Origin: Streptosporangium sp. NBC_01495 | GTDB taxonomy: Bacteria; Actinomycetota; Actinomycetes; Streptosporangiales; Streptosporangiaceae | Direction of reading: 5' to 3' | Assembly: GCF_036250735.1 (NCBI RefSeq) | Contig: NZ_CP109430.1 | Coordinates: 806,001 to 870,000 of the forward strand | Length of the DNA: 64,000 nt | Made by a program: the position numbers and the translations under genes | Shown: in pieces, positions 46,059 to 54,441 of the stretch | Layout: every line of letters starts with the position of its first letter | How positions within the stretch are numbered: the stretch's first letter is position 1 | Notes under the pieces: generated by a model | The model's input: only the letters and a program-made list of their open reading frames with translations | What the model was told of the DNA's origin: nothing | Databases searched by the model: none

Positions 46059-46862
46059 TCAGGACTTGCGGCCCACTCCGACGTAGCCGACCGGAGCTTT
46101 CCGCTCGCCGAACAGGGGCGGGTCGGTGGGGCGCCAGTCCTGGGGGAACACCAGGCCGGGCTCGGCCAGCTCATAGCCGTCGAAGAAGCGGACGATCTCC
46201 GCGTGCGTGCGCAGGCTCAGCGCCGCGGTGGCCCGCTTGTAGATCTCCAGCGCCTCCGGCGTGCTGTCGGGGCGGGCGTCGATCGCGTGACTGAGAACGA
46301 GGTGGCTGCCCGGCGCGCTCACCTCGCGCAGCCGCTCGATGATCTGGTACGCGCCTGCGCCGTCGGGGTTCTCGTCCGGGACGAAGTGCAGGATGGCGAG
46401 CAGCAGGAACGCCACGGGCCGGTCGAAGTCGACGTGCTCGCGCAGCTCGGCCAGCAGCGTCTCCGGGGTACGCACGTCGGCCTGCACGACGGTGACGTTG
46501 TCGCCGTTCCCCAGGAGCGCCCGGCTGTGCGCGCACACGACGGCGTCGTAGTCCACGTAGACCACGCGGGTGTCGGGCGCGATCCCGTGCGCGATCTCGT
46601 GCGTGTTGCCCCGCGTGGGCAGCCCGGAGCCCAGATCCACGATCTGCTGGACACCCGACTCGACGACATGGCGTACGGCGCGTGCGAGGAACGCCCGGTT
46701 CTCCCGCGCGGAGTCGCGAGTGTCGGGGAAGAGCTTCAGAATCTGCTCGGCCGCTGCCCTGTCGGCGGCGAAGTTGTCCTTGCCGTCCAGGTAGTAGTCG
46801 TACATCCGGGCGATGTTGGGCACGCTCGGGTCGACCCCGGCCGGCGAAGCCTGATCATCCAC
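46059..46862 (-). CDS. DUF574 SAM-dependent methyltransferase (2)
   Basis: A 267-residue DUF574 paralogue: VPNIARMYDYYLDGKDNF, SAM motif IVDLGSGLPT, VVYVDYDAVVCAHSRALL, LSHAIDARPD and a final WRPTDPPLF. GGAGAAAG lies eight bases before ATG 46862. Sequence similarity to the 45147 product is limited to family motifs, so they are old paralogues rather than a recent duplicate. Function unknown. Confidence 0.87.
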   Translation of the reverse strand: MDDQASPAGVDPSVPNIARMYDYYLDGKDNFAADRAAAEQILKLFPDTRDSARENRAFLARAVRHVVESGVQQIVDLGSGLPTRGNTHEIAHGIAPDTRVVYVDYDAVVCAHSRALLGNGDNVTVVQADVRTPETLLAELREHVDFDRPVAFLLLAILHFVPDENPDGAGAYQIIERLREVSAPGSHLVLSHAIDARPDSTPEALEIYKRATAALSLRTHAEIVRFFDGYELAEPGLVFPQDWRPTDPPLFGERKAPVGYVGVGRKS

Positions 46863-47120
46863 GCTTTCTCCAGACTATCCAGCATTTGTCTGGGTTTGAT
46901 CTTAGAGAACCTTTCGCGTTTTGGCAGCGAGATGTGGTGATCGCTGATCCGGAAGAGGGGGCGAGACGCGCACGGTTGTCCGTCGAACCGGTCACGCATG
47001 GCGCCCCTCCCAGGCGGGCCGCCCCGGCGCTCGTCCCGCTCCGCCCTCCGACCACCCTCACGAAATACGGGACAGCAATGATGAAATGGGTTTTCCGTGC
47101 TTTCTCATCGAAGGAGGGCC

Positions 47121-47750
47121 ATGGAGACCCAGGGCTGGGAATCGATCGACTCCGCGGAGGAGTTGCGGGAGCTGCTCGGCACCCCCAAGCCGGCCGTGAT
47201 CGCGAAGGAGCGGCGGACCCTGCACGCGCTGGACCGGGCCTGGCTGGCCGCCTCGCCGTTCTGCCTCGTCGCGACCTCGGACGCCGACGGCCGCTGTGAC
47301 GTCTCGCCCAAGGGTGACCCGCCCGGATTCACGCTGGTCCTGGACGACTCGACGATCGCGGTCCCCGAACGGCCCGGCAACCGCAGGGCGGACGGATTCC
47401 ACAACATCCTGCGCAACCCGCACGTCGGCCTGATCTACTTCGTCCCCGGTCGCGGCGACACCCTGCGCGTCAACGGCAGGGTGAGCCTGGTGCGCGAGGC
47501 CCCCTTCTTCGACCGGATGGTGGTCAAGGGACACCGTCCGCAGCTCGCGATCGTGGTCGAGATCGAGCAGATCTTCCACCACTGCGCCAAGGCGTTCCTC
47601 CGCTCGGAACTGTGGCGCCCGGAGAGCTGGAACCCGGACGCCCTGCCCTCGCGGGCACGCATCGCCCAGGCACTGGAACGACCGGAGGACCCGATCGAGG
47701 AGCTGGAGCGCTACTACGGCCCCTCCTACGCGGAGGGGATGTACGGCTGA
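47121..47750 (+). CDS. FMN-dependent PPOX-type flavoprotein (MSMEG_1061-like)
   Basis: A 209-residue pyridoxamine-5'-phosphate-oxidase-fold flavoprotein. FCLVATSDADGRCDVSPKGDPPGF and FFVPGRGDTLRVNGR-type segments (here IYFVPGRGDTLRVNG) are characteristic of the MSMEG_1061 group, which probably binds FMN. A real substrate is not established. ATG 47121 has AAGGAGGG upstream; the preceding ATG at 47097 would start within leader sequence. Confidence 0.85.
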   Translation: METQGWESIDSAEELRELLGTPKPAVIAKERRTLHALDRAWLAASPFCLVATSDADGRCDVSPKGDPPGFTLVLDDSTIAVPERPGNRRADGFHNILRNPHVGLIYFVPGRGDTLRVNGRVSLVREAPFFDRMVVKGHRPQLAIVVEIEQIFHHCAKAFLRSELWRPESWNPDALPSRARIAQALERPEDPIEELERYYGPSYAEGMYG

Positions 47751-47827
47751 TCGGGCGGGCCGCCGACGGGGATACGGGGCGGACCGGGTGAGTCGGTGGG
47801 GAACGCCGCGCTCCGCGAGAAGGTCGC

Positions 47828-47848
47828 CGCCCCCTGACAGCGGGGGCG
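47828..47848. terminator. Short hairpin after PPOX gene
   Basis: CGCCCCC / GGGGGCG around TGACAGC; its right arm runs into the 45-base dispersed element. Confidence 0.45.
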
Positions 47849-47888
47849 ATTGTCACAGCGGCCGTTGATTCGGTGTTGGCCTGAACGT
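47844..47888 (+). repeat. 45-base dispersed element, copy 1
   Basis: Matches 54349-54393 at 41 of 45 positions, with an identical core TTGATTCGGTGTTGGCC. It lies about 200 bases upstream of the HAAS membrane protein gene. Confidence 0.8.
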
Positions 47889-48092
47889 CTCGCAAAAGGC
47901 GCCACTGAGGCTTTCGGCGCGGGCATATCGGTGAGATGGCCGCTGGTCGGCCGTGATCCTGGCAGAGGCGCGCGAGGGCTGATCGACGGGCTCGCCACAC
48001 CGCTACGATTTGTTCAGCGCGGAGGGTCTTGTATCGGTGGCTGACACTCGCCTGGCGCGGCCTGAAACGACATCATTACCCCTCCCTGAAGG

Positions 48093-49046
48093 GTGGATAG
48101 CGCCATATCCCCTGACGAGTTCATCAATGGCTACGTGGACGACGTGGTTCAGTTGCTGCCACGCCGGAAGCGACGCGATGTGGCATCGGAGTTGCGCGCA
48201 CTGCTGGTGGACGCACTCGCGGCCAAGGCCGCGGACGCGGGACGGGCCGCCGACGAGGCGATGACGCGGGAGTTGCTCGTAGGTTTCGGCCGGCCCGCCG
48301 AGGTGGCCGCGCGGTACGGGCCGGTTTTCACGATCATCGATCCGGCCGATTCCCGCAGGTTCCTCTGGCTGACCGCAGCCGGTATGAGCTTCTTCTGGCT
48401 GTTCACGTCGACGCCCGTTTTGATGAGATTTCCGGTGAGTTCGGCGGCGGAGGCAGGCGCCCTGCTGACGGGGTGGTTGAGGCTCTTCGGGCTGAGCTTC
48501 CTGTGGTGGCCGGGACTGCTCGTGGTTTGTTTCGCCGTGATGGCCTGGCTGCGGCGGCGCCAGTCGGGGGCGGCCACATGGACACCCCGGAGGAAGAACG
48601 GCGATCAGATCAGCCGGGCCGGCTACATTTTCGTGATCATTGTGGACGTCTGCCTGCTGTCCATGCTGATCAACGCCGGAGCGCTGGTCGACTCCCTCTT
48701 CGGGGAGCGCATGGCGGTCAGGATCCATCGGCTTCTCGCCGTTGACGAGAACTTTCTCAGTCATCACGGTCCGTTGCTGCTGGGGATACTGGTCGCGCAC
48801 CTGGCTCTCTACGTGGTCCTGGTCGTGCAGGGGCGATGGCGGTCGCTGACGCTGCGAGTCGACATCGGCCTGACGTTCGCGATGTGCTGTGTCCTCACCT
48901 GGCTCGTACTCGCGGGCGCCATCTTCCAGGCGGAGCCGCTCAACCGGTGGGCGGAGTTGCTGGCTGTGTTTTTCGTACTGTTTGCCCTGGTCGATGTGGG
49001 CCTGAAAGTACGCCGCGAGTTGCGGCGGGCCGCCCCCTCCCCTTGA
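48093..49046 (+). CDS. HAAS-domain integral membrane protein
   Basis: A 317-residue protein. Residues 1-75 look like a HAAS (DUF1700-type) cytoplasmic helical domain (FINGYVDDVVQLLPRRKRRDVASELRALL), followed by about five to six membrane helices. HAAS proteins are usually encoded beside PadR regulators and are thought to be signalling or protein-interaction modules; no PadR gene is seen here. The GTG start has GAAGG directly adjacent, an unusual spacing, so the start is uncertain. Confidence 0.68.
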   Translation: MDSAISPDEFINGYVDDVVQLLPRRKRRDVASELRALLVDALAAKAADAGRAADEAMTRELLVGFGRPAEVAARYGPVFTIIDPADSRRFLWLTAAGMSFFWLFTSTPVLMRFPVSSAAEAGALLTGWLRLFGLSFLWWPGLLVVCFAVMAWLRRRQSGAATWTPRRKNGDQISRAGYIFVIIVDVCLLSMLINAGALVDSLFGERMAVRIHRLLAVDENFLSHHGPLLLGILVAHLALYVVLVVQGRWRSLTLRVDIGLTFAMCCVLTWLVLAGAIFQAEPLNRWAELLAVFFVLFALVDVGLKVRRELRRAAPSP

Positions 49047-49083
49047 CCTGAACCAGGGGGAGAGGGACACGTGCGGTCATGTG

Positions 49084-49596
49084 TCAGATGGGCCGATACT
49101 CCGTGTGATCAACGCCTCGTTCCCAGGCGGCCTCGAACGCCGTCAGGCACAGCTTGATCACGGCGGGGTCGTCGCACAACTCGTGACCAGTGGGCTCGCC
49201 GGCTCCCGAGAAGTGACCGAACCGAATCAGCCGTTCGTCGAACAGCCAGAAGTCGTTGCCGGGAAGGGACAGGTCGGATGCCAGTCGCCGGGGGAGCCAG
49301 CGCACCTGCTCGCCTCCGGCGAGGTTGGCGTAGGGGGTGGCCGAGTGCTCGTAGCGGATGTAGTCGCTCACCGGTTCCGACACGATCCGGGCACGTCGTA
49401 CGGCCACCCCCCGAGCGACCGCGCCACTGACCAACGTCACCCACGAGGCGTCGAAGTCAGCGCGGTCGAAGGGAACACCGTCGCGCCAGGCGACGAATCC
49501 CGGACTGGAGGTGCCGTAGTCGTCACGCATCTCCAGATGCAACGCGAAACGGCGGCACTGGCCGAACACGTCATCGAACGTCGCTTCCACCGTCAC
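49084..49596 (-). CDS. DUF6879 family protein (1)
   Basis: A 170-residue protein of the actinomycete DUF6879 family, recognised by HLEMRD, RRARIVSEPVSDYIRYEH, VRWLPRR and LPGNDFWLFDERLIRFGHFSG. Members usually sit next to XRE-DUF5753 regulators and have no proven function. The start context GGAGGCGTGTGGTGACG is identical to that of the second DUF6879 gene at 50186, and the second GTG is used by analogy. It ends convergently with the HAAS gene. Confidence 0.85.
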   Translation of the reverse strand: MTVEATFDDVFGQCRRFALHLEMRDDYGTSSPGFVAWRDGVPFDRADFDASWVTLVSGAVARGVAVRRARIVSEPVSDYIRYEHSATPYANLAGGEQVRWLPRRLASDLSLPGNDFWLFDERLIRFGHFSGAGEPTGHELCDDPAVIKLCLTAFEAAWERGVDHTEYRPI

Positions 49597-49968
49597 CACA
49601 CGCCTCCAATGCCGGGCAGATCAAGTATGCAGGTCGACCAAGATGTTCCTTTCGACGTGAGATATGGCGTGTGGAATCCAGGGTCGGGGGAGTTGGAAAC
49701 ATTCGCATTCGACGCTAGATGGCGGCTTGCTCGGCAAACAATGAACTTGCACGAATGTGCGGATGGGTTTTTGGTGAGGTCGTCAGCACTCTGCCGGCAG
49801 TTGACGAATAAGCGATCCATCCGATAGTGACCCATATTTCCCAAGATGGACCTTTGGGGTGCGGAGTAAATTTTCTTTGGACCGTAGAATGCCATTGACT
49901 GAGCTGGAATCTCCGGTCAAGCTCGCAACTGCGTAAGTCCGCGCATACCCCAGGCAAGGGAGATGGCC
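49597..49968. other. AT-richer regulatory interval
   Basis: Relatively AT-rich spacer between two divergent DUF6879-type units. A possible plus-strand promoter is TTGACG (49801-49806) with GATAGT (49823-49828) 16 bases on. No gene is visible. Confidence 0.45.
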
Positions 49969-50214
49969 ATGGCGCTACGGTTCATCGGAATCGACCCCGA
50001 CACCGGAGGTAACAACTGTCCGTCGGTGTGGATCGACAACAGCGACGGGTCGATCGTCATTCAGGGCTGGGAAGTCACCGATCCGGCGGAGCTGGCAGAG
50101 GTTTCGGCTCGTAGTCCGATCCTGGCCCATGAGAAGATCGTTCGACTTCCCAGACGTATGGTGCCCTTCCTGCTGGAGGCGTGTGGTGACGAGCTCACCG
50201 ATGACATTCGCTGA
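49969..50214 (+). CDS. Small protein upstream of DUF6879/XRE genes
   Basis: An 81-residue protein (MALRFIGIDPDTGGNNCPSV onward; VIQGWEV and RLPRRMVPFLLEAC). Similar small proteins commonly precede DUF6879 and XRE-DUF5753 genes in actinomycetes; I know of no function. ATG 49969 is preferred over ATG 49963 because AGGGAG is then six bases upstream. It overlaps the next gene by 29 bases, so translation is coupled. Confidence 0.75.
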   Translation: MALRFIGIDPDTGGNNCPSVWIDNSDGSIVIQGWEVTDPAELAEVSARSPILAHEKIVRLPRRMVPFLLEACGDELTDDIR

Positions 50215-50701
50215 GATGATTGCCACCGCGCGACGCTCCGCCGTACACCTGGAGATGCGCGACGTCTACACCCCTGACGATCCCGCCTACCTTCGCTGGA
50301 AGGTGGACGGGACCATCGACGTGGACGCTTACTGGCGTGAGTGGCTGGAGCTGGTGGGTGCGACGGTCGCCCGGGGAGTGGGCGTTCGCCGGGCTCGCAT
50401 CGTCTCTGAGCCGGTGACCGAATACATACGGCATGAATACGACCTCACAACCCCGCTGAACATCGCGGCCGGCGAGTCGGTGCGATGGCTGCCTCGCAGG
50501 CAGGCCTCAGATCTTGCGCTACCTGGGAATGATTTCTGGGTGTTCGACGACCATCTGGTCCGATTCGGCTTTTTCTCTGGTGACGGCGACTACCTGGGCG
50601 AGGAGCTGACCAGCGATCCCGCGCTGATCAAACTGTGTCTTTCCGCCTTCGACTCCGTCTGGGAACGCGCCGTCGACCACGCGGCGTACCGGCCCGTCTG
50701 A
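50186..50701 (+). CDS. DUF6879 family protein (2)
   Basis: A 171-residue paralogue of the 49084 product: HLEMRDVYTPDD, RRARIVSEPVTEYIRHEY, VRWLPRR and LPGNDFWVFDDHLVRFGFFSG. GTG 50186 has GGAGG six bases upstream, inside the upstream gene's 3' end. It is followed 14 bases later by an XRE regulator, forming a three-gene operon (small protein, DUF6879, XRE-DUF5753). Confidence 0.85.
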   Translation: MTSSPMTFAEMIATARRSAVHLEMRDVYTPDDPAYLRWKVDGTIDVDAYWREWLELVGATVARGVGVRRARIVSEPVTEYIRHEYDLTTPLNIAAGESVRWLPRRQASDLALPGNDFWVFDDHLVRFGFFSGDGDYLGEELTSDPALIKLCLSAFDSVWERAVDHAAYRPV

Positions 50702-50715
50702 AGATCACTGCGCTT

Positions 50716-51579
50716 GTGTCCACCTCGCCGCATTCCGGTAGCCAGCAGGCCCGCCAGGCCCTGGCCGACCGCCTCCGTGAGATTCGCCTTGATGCGGGTC
50801 TGACCGCCCGTGCGATCGCGGAGGCCGCGGGGTGGCACGAGTCCAAGTGTTCCCGGATCGAACACGCCCGTACGCTCCCCTCCGATGCCGACATCCGGGC
50901 GTGGTGTACGGCGTGCGACGCTCAAGACCAGATAAACGATCTGATCGCCACATCGCGGGCGGTCGATTCGATGTATGTCGAATGGCGCCGACTCCAGAAA
51001 TCAGGACTCCGCCGGCTCCAGGACTCCAAGGTCCCGCTTTACGAAGCTACTCGCCACTTTCGCGTGTACTGCTCCCATGTGATACCCGGATTTCTCCAGA
51101 CCTCTGAGTACGCCCACGCCCTTCTGGCGGCGTTCGGAGCGTTTCATGGCGTACGCGACGACACGGAGAAAGCCGTTGCCGCCCGGATCGCACGCTCGCG
51201 CGTTCTGTACGAAGGCAACCGCCGTTTCGCCTTGCTGGTTGAGGAATCGGTGTTGCGCTACCGTATCGGCGACGCCGAGGTGATGGCCGGGCAGCTCGCT
51301 CATCTGCTGACAGTCATGTCGCTGCCCTCGATATCCCTGGGAGTGATTCCTTTCACGGCCGAGCGTCGCATCTGGGCATTGGAGGGCTTCAACGTTTTCG
51401 ATGAGGATCTGGTCCAGGTAGAACTGCTTACGGCGTCCCTTTCCGTCACTCAGCCCTCAGAGGTCGCCCTGTACAAGAAGGGCTTCGCGAAGCTGGCCGA
51501 AGTCGCCGTCTACGGTCTTCATGCCCGTGCTCTGATCACAGCGGCGAGCGAGACCGTCGATCCTCCGCATACTCGCTGA
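50716..51579 (+). CDS. XRE regulator with DUF5753 domain (1)
   Basis: A 287-residue Scr1-type protein: N-terminal XRE helix-turn-helix (REIRLDAGLTARAIAEAAG, HESKCSRIEHART) at about residues 18-65 and a DUF5753 domain (YCSHVIPGFLQTSEYAHALL onward; FALLVEESVLRYRIG; ISLGVIPF). In Streptomyces such proteins act as regulators of antibiotic production or as antitoxin-like partners of DUF397 proteins. Its presumed partners here are the co-transcribed DUF6879 and small protein. Confidence 0.85.
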   Translation: MSTSPHSGSQQARQALADRLREIRLDAGLTARAIAEAAGWHESKCSRIEHARTLPSDADIRAWCTACDAQDQINDLIATSRAVDSMYVEWRRLQKSGLRRLQDSKVPLYEATRHFRVYCSHVIPGFLQTSEYAHALLAAFGAFHGVRDDTEKAVAARIARSRVLYEGNRRFALLVEESVLRYRIGDAEVMAGQLAHLLTVMSLPSISLGVIPFTAERRIWALEGFNVFDEDLVQVELLTASLSVTQPSEVALYKKGFAKLAEVAVYGLHARALITAASETVDPPHTR

Positions 51580-51709
51580 GGATCGGAGCGGCCCATTTCA
51601 CCCGTCGTGGCATGCCCTCCATGCAGACGGCTGCGGAACCCCACGCAGAGATGAGACTGTCTGGCCGAGACTCCTTGCGGTGGAGTCGGCGTCAGGGCCG
51701 GTGGTTCGA

Positions 51710-51910
51710 TCAGGCGATCTCACTGTTCTTCACGTAGCCAATGAACGTGCGCCACTCATCAGCGGTGAAGTCCAGTGTGGGGCCGTTGGGGTCCTTGCTG
51801 TCTCGTACGGCCCTGCCGCCTCCGGGCAGGTTCGCGACCTCGACGCAGTTGCCGCTCTGGCTGCTGTAGGTGCTCTTTTGCCACTTCAGATGGGAGGGGG
51901 CGGGGTGCAT
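51710..51910 (-). CDS. DUF397 protein
   Basis: A 66-residue DUF397 protein with the family pattern WQKSTYSSQSGNCVEVANLP, VRDSKDPNGPTLDF and EWRTFI. Members are co-encoded with XRE-DUF5753 regulators and behave as their effector or toxin-like partner in the systems studied. AAGGAG lies before ATG 51910, and the start is 26 bases after the stop of the XRE gene on the same strand, so the two form one unit. Confidence 0.92.
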   Translation of the reverse strand: MHPAPSHLKWQKSTYSSQSGNCVEVANLPGGGRAVRDSKDPNGPTLDFTADEWRTFIGYVKNSEIA

Positions 51911-51936
51911 CCCGGGCTCCTTCTTTGCGTCGCGCT

Positions 51937-52812
51937 CTATGTCAAGCTGTCGGCTGCTCGTTTCATGAGGTCCGTGGAGTCGTCGGGTGACAGTGCCGTG
52001 GCGCGCAGCCGTTCAAAGGCGATGGTATAGCGGGCGACATCGGCATGCTTTTCGAGATATAGGTCACCGGCGAGGGTCTCCACATAGACCACATGGGGAT
52101 CGGTCGGCTCAGGGAAGCCGAAGATGACGAACGGGCCGGTAGTGCCCGCGTGGGCGCCTCCGCTGAACGGCACGACTTGCAGGGTGGTCTTACCTTCTTC
52201 GGCAGCGGCGATCAGCTGATGCAACTGCTCGCGCATTATTGCCGGGCTGCCGACAACCCGATGGATGACGGCCTCGTCGATGATGGCCCAGAGTCGAGGG
52301 CGGTCTTGCCGGGTGAGGATCTGCTGACGGGTGAGACGGACCTCTACCAGACGGTCTATTTCGTCGGCGTCGAGTTCTTCCGCGCCGCCCTTGACCGACG
52401 CTCTGGCGTAATCGGCTGTCTGAAGCAGGCCGGGGATGATCATCGGTTCGAAGTTGCGTAGTGAGGCCGCTCCGGCTTCGAGGCCGATGTAGACCTCATA
52501 CGGATTCGGTAGCACGTCGCGGAAGGAGTGCCACCAGCCGGGCTGCCGAGCGTCGCGGGCGAGTTGGATGAGACCGTCACGCTCAGCGCCTGTGACGCCG
52601 TAGAGGTCAAGTAGTTCACGCACACTTCGGGGCTGTGGCCGGGTGCGGCCGGTCTCGATGCGGAAGATGGTCGAGGGTGACCATTCCAACCGGCGAGCGG
52701 CTTCTTCGCGAGTCAGCCCGGCGGCATCGCGGCGGCTGGTCAGTTCCACCGCCAGGCGGCGGGCACGCAGGGTCGGGCTCGGGCCATGGGGCTCAACGTT
52801 GCTGCTGGGCAT
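51937..52812 (-). CDS. XRE regulator with DUF5753 domain (2)
   Basis: A 291-residue Scr1-type regulator: XRE domain (RRDAAGLTREEAARRLEW, SPSTIFRIETGRTRP) at about 27-75, then DUF5753 (FEPMIIPGLLQTADYARA, LWAIIDEAVIHRVVG, LQVVPFSGGAHAG). AAGGAG sits six bases before ATG 52812. It is first in an operon with DUF397. A palindrome at 52844-52857 in its promoter region may be its autoregulatory site. Confidence 0.92.
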   Translation of the reverse strand: MPSSNVEPHGPSPTLRARRLAVELTSRRDAAGLTREEAARRLEWSPSTIFRIETGRTRPQPRSVRELLDLYGVTGAERDGLIQLARDARQPGWWHSFRDVLPNPYEVYIGLEAGAASLRNFEPMIIPGLLQTADYARASVKGGAEELDADEIDRLVEVRLTRQQILTRQDRPRLWAIIDEAVIHRVVGSPAIMREQLHQLIAAAEEGKTTLQVVPFSGGAHAGTTGPFVIFGFPEPTDPHVVYVETLAGDLYLEKHADVARYTIAFERLRATALSPDDSTDLMKRAADSLT

Positions 52813-52843
52813 GCTCGTCTCCTTCGCTCTTGCACTTGTTGCT

Positions 52844-52857
52844 ATGCACTATTGCAT
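52844..52857. promoter_or_regulatory. Candidate XRE operator
   Basis: ATGCA-CTAT-TGCAT is a perfect inverted repeat 32 bases upstream of the XRE ATG; a related TTGCAC lies at 52830-52835. Confidence 0.45.
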
Positions 52858-53053
52858 CTCACTGAGAGCTGATGCATGATTACAGAGAGTCTCGTCCATT
52901 GAAGAGCTCCCAATGGACGAAATGCTGGAAGGGGCGGCAAGAGGTTGCGAGCTTCGGTGAACGGCACACTACGTCGGACGCCGGGGCTGATCAGGTCAGG
53001 ATTGCGATCGCTCTGGCGGCGCGTTTTCGGCAGGACAAACACCTACGGAAGGC

Positions 53054-53090
53054 GAAGTCCGCCGGGTGCTACCAACACCCGACGGACTTC
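53054..53090 (+). terminator. 15 bp hairpin upstream of the 53118 gene
   Basis: GAAGTCCGCCGGGTG pairs with CACCCGACGGACTTC (one mismatch) around CTACCAA, then TTGAAC. It ends 27 bases before the ATG, so it may act as an attenuator of that gene or terminate an unseen upstream transcript. Confidence 0.55.
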
Positions 53091-53117
53091 TTGAACCGGA
53101 CACTGGAGGTCCGTCCC

Positions 53118-53528
53118 ATGGTCGACTTTACAAGAGCAGTCCGGATCATCCGGATGCGTTTCAGTGGTGACCGGCCGCCCGCGCCGTTGGGGTGCCGGTG
53201 GTGTGGGCATTCGCCGTACGCGCACGATGACCGGTGCCTACCGCACCGGCAGGCGCACGCCTACGAGCGGCCGACGCCCGCGCAGTTCCGGGCGAGGCTG
53301 GCGGAGTGGTGGCGGCTGGGGTTCGCCGGGCGGTTGTCCGGTTCGGCATCGGTGCGCCCGCCGGGGGAGACGTGGCCGTTTTCCGGTCACGGACGTCACG
53401 CCCGGCCTGCGGAGCCGGTGGTCGCCAAGTCGCTCGCGTCGTACGGGCGAGGTCGGCCACCGGACGAGCTCGCCTTGGGCGGGCGGAGGGCGTACCCGGG
53501 CATGCTGCGGCAAGGGAAAGCGGCGTGA
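53118..53528 (+). CDS. Hypothetical protein with CxxC-His zinc-like motif
   Basis: A 136-residue protein that I do not recognise. It starts MVDFTRAVRIIRMRF and has CRWCGHSPYAHDDRCLPH (residues 27-44), a plausible zinc site, then a basic/aromatic segment (WWRLGFAGRL) and a Pro/Gly-rich end. GGAGG lies eight bases before ATG 53118. Its stop overlaps the next start by four bases (GTGA), so the two are translated together. Confidence 0.7.
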   Translation: MVDFTRAVRIIRMRFSGDRPPAPLGCRWCGHSPYAHDDRCLPHRQAHAYERPTPAQFRARLAEWWRLGFAGRLSGSASVRPPGETWPFSGHGRHARPAEPVVAKSLASYGRGRPPDELALGGRRAYPGMLRQGKAA

Positions 53529-54328
53529 ACGGGCGGCATCGGCGGGGAGAGCCCGTCGATCAGCGAGGCCCACGGCTGTGGGACCGCGAGCAGCGGGAGG
53601 TCGCGGCCCTGCTGGATCAGGCTGAGGTGGGCTGGCTGGTCATGTACGGGGTGGGCGGGCGCCGGTTCTACGCCATTGCGGTGGGAGGCGAGCCGCTGGT
53701 CGTGCAGGCGGGTACGGCCGAGGAGTTGTGCGCGCTGATGCGCGAGACCGAAGAGGCGGAACCGGCGACGCCGTCCGGCGTGCGGCTGGTGCCGGAATCC
53801 CACGGGCAGACGGAATCCCACTGGCACGGGCAAGGAGATCCGATGATCGCAGGCACCCCCGACGGACTCCGGACCGTCTGCTGGGACATTCCCCGTGACC
53901 CGGCGACCGTCGGCGAGGCCCGACGGATGACGCGGGACACCTTCACCGGCTGGGGCCTGCCGTCCGAGTTCGTCGACGACGTGGTTCTGGTGGTCGGCGA
54001 GTTGGTGGCGAACGCCACGGTGTACGGGGAGGCGCCGATCCGGTTGTCGCTGTGGAGTATGGCCCGGGGAGTCTGTGTGCGGGTGACCGATCACGGCTCC
54101 GGGCGTCCCCGCCTGCTCGACCTCGGTCAGGACGCCTCCCACGGCAGGGGGCTCGCGATCGTAGAGGCGCTGGCCGACCGCTGGGGAGTCGTTCCCGCCG
54201 AAACCGGCAAGACGGTGTGGGCCGCGTGGGAGGGTTCCCGCTCGCGGTCTGGTATGTCCCGTTCCGCTGATTGTGCGGGCCTGATTCCATCCTCCCCGGT
54301 CCGCGAAAGGGTCGACCGGACGTTCTGA
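53525..54328 (+). CDS. Hypothetical domain fused to anti-sigma-type ATPase
   Basis: A 267-residue frame in two parts. Residues 1-106 are an unknown domain (REVAALLDQAEVGWLVMYGV, RRFYAIAVGGEPLVVQAG). Residues 107-267 are a GHKL/HATPase_c domain of the RsbW/SpoIIAB kind: VVGELVANATVYG (N box), VTDHGSG (G1), GRGLAIVEALADRWG (G2). An internal ATG at 53843 has AAGGAG five bases upstream, so the ATPase is probably also made alone, or the frame is a fusion of two formerly separate genes. Role in partner-switching regulation is inferred. Confidence 0.78.
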   Translation: MNGRHRRGEPVDQRGPRLWDREQREVAALLDQAEVGWLVMYGVGGRRFYAIAVGGEPLVVQAGTAEELCALMRETEEAEPATPSGVRLVPESHGQTESHWHGQGDPMIAGTPDGLRTVCWDIPRDPATVGEARRMTRDTFTGWGLPSEFVDDVVLVVGELVANATVYGEAPIRLSLWSMARGVCVRVTDHGSGRPRLLDLGQDASHGRGLAIVEALADRWGVVPAETGKTVWAAWEGSRSRSGMSRSADCAGLIPSSPVRERVDRTF

Positions 54329-54348
54329 CAACGAGTCAAAAATGATAC

Positions 54349-54393
54349 GGGCGATTATCACAGCCGCCATTGATTCGGTGTTGGCCGGAACGT
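54349..54393 (+). repeat. 45-base dispersed element, copy 2
   Basis: Second copy of the 47844-47888 element (41/45 identical), ending 48 bases before the penicillin acylase ATG. Confidence 0.8.
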
Positions 54394-54441
54394 ATGTTCC
54401 TCTCAACATCCGAGTTCGCCTCATGTTTAGGGGATCCTCCT

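Larger units (their letters stand above)
47751..48092. other. Interval with terminator and a dispersed repeat
   Basis: Contains a 7 bp hairpin and a 45-base element shared with 54349-54393; the rest (47890-48092) shows no recognisable gene. Confidence 0.55.
52813..53117. other. Divergent regulatory region with hairpin
   Basis: Holds the promoter of the XRE/DUF397 unit (relatively AT-rich, 52830-52880) and a strong hairpin before the next plus-strand gene. No gene is visible. Confidence 0.5.
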
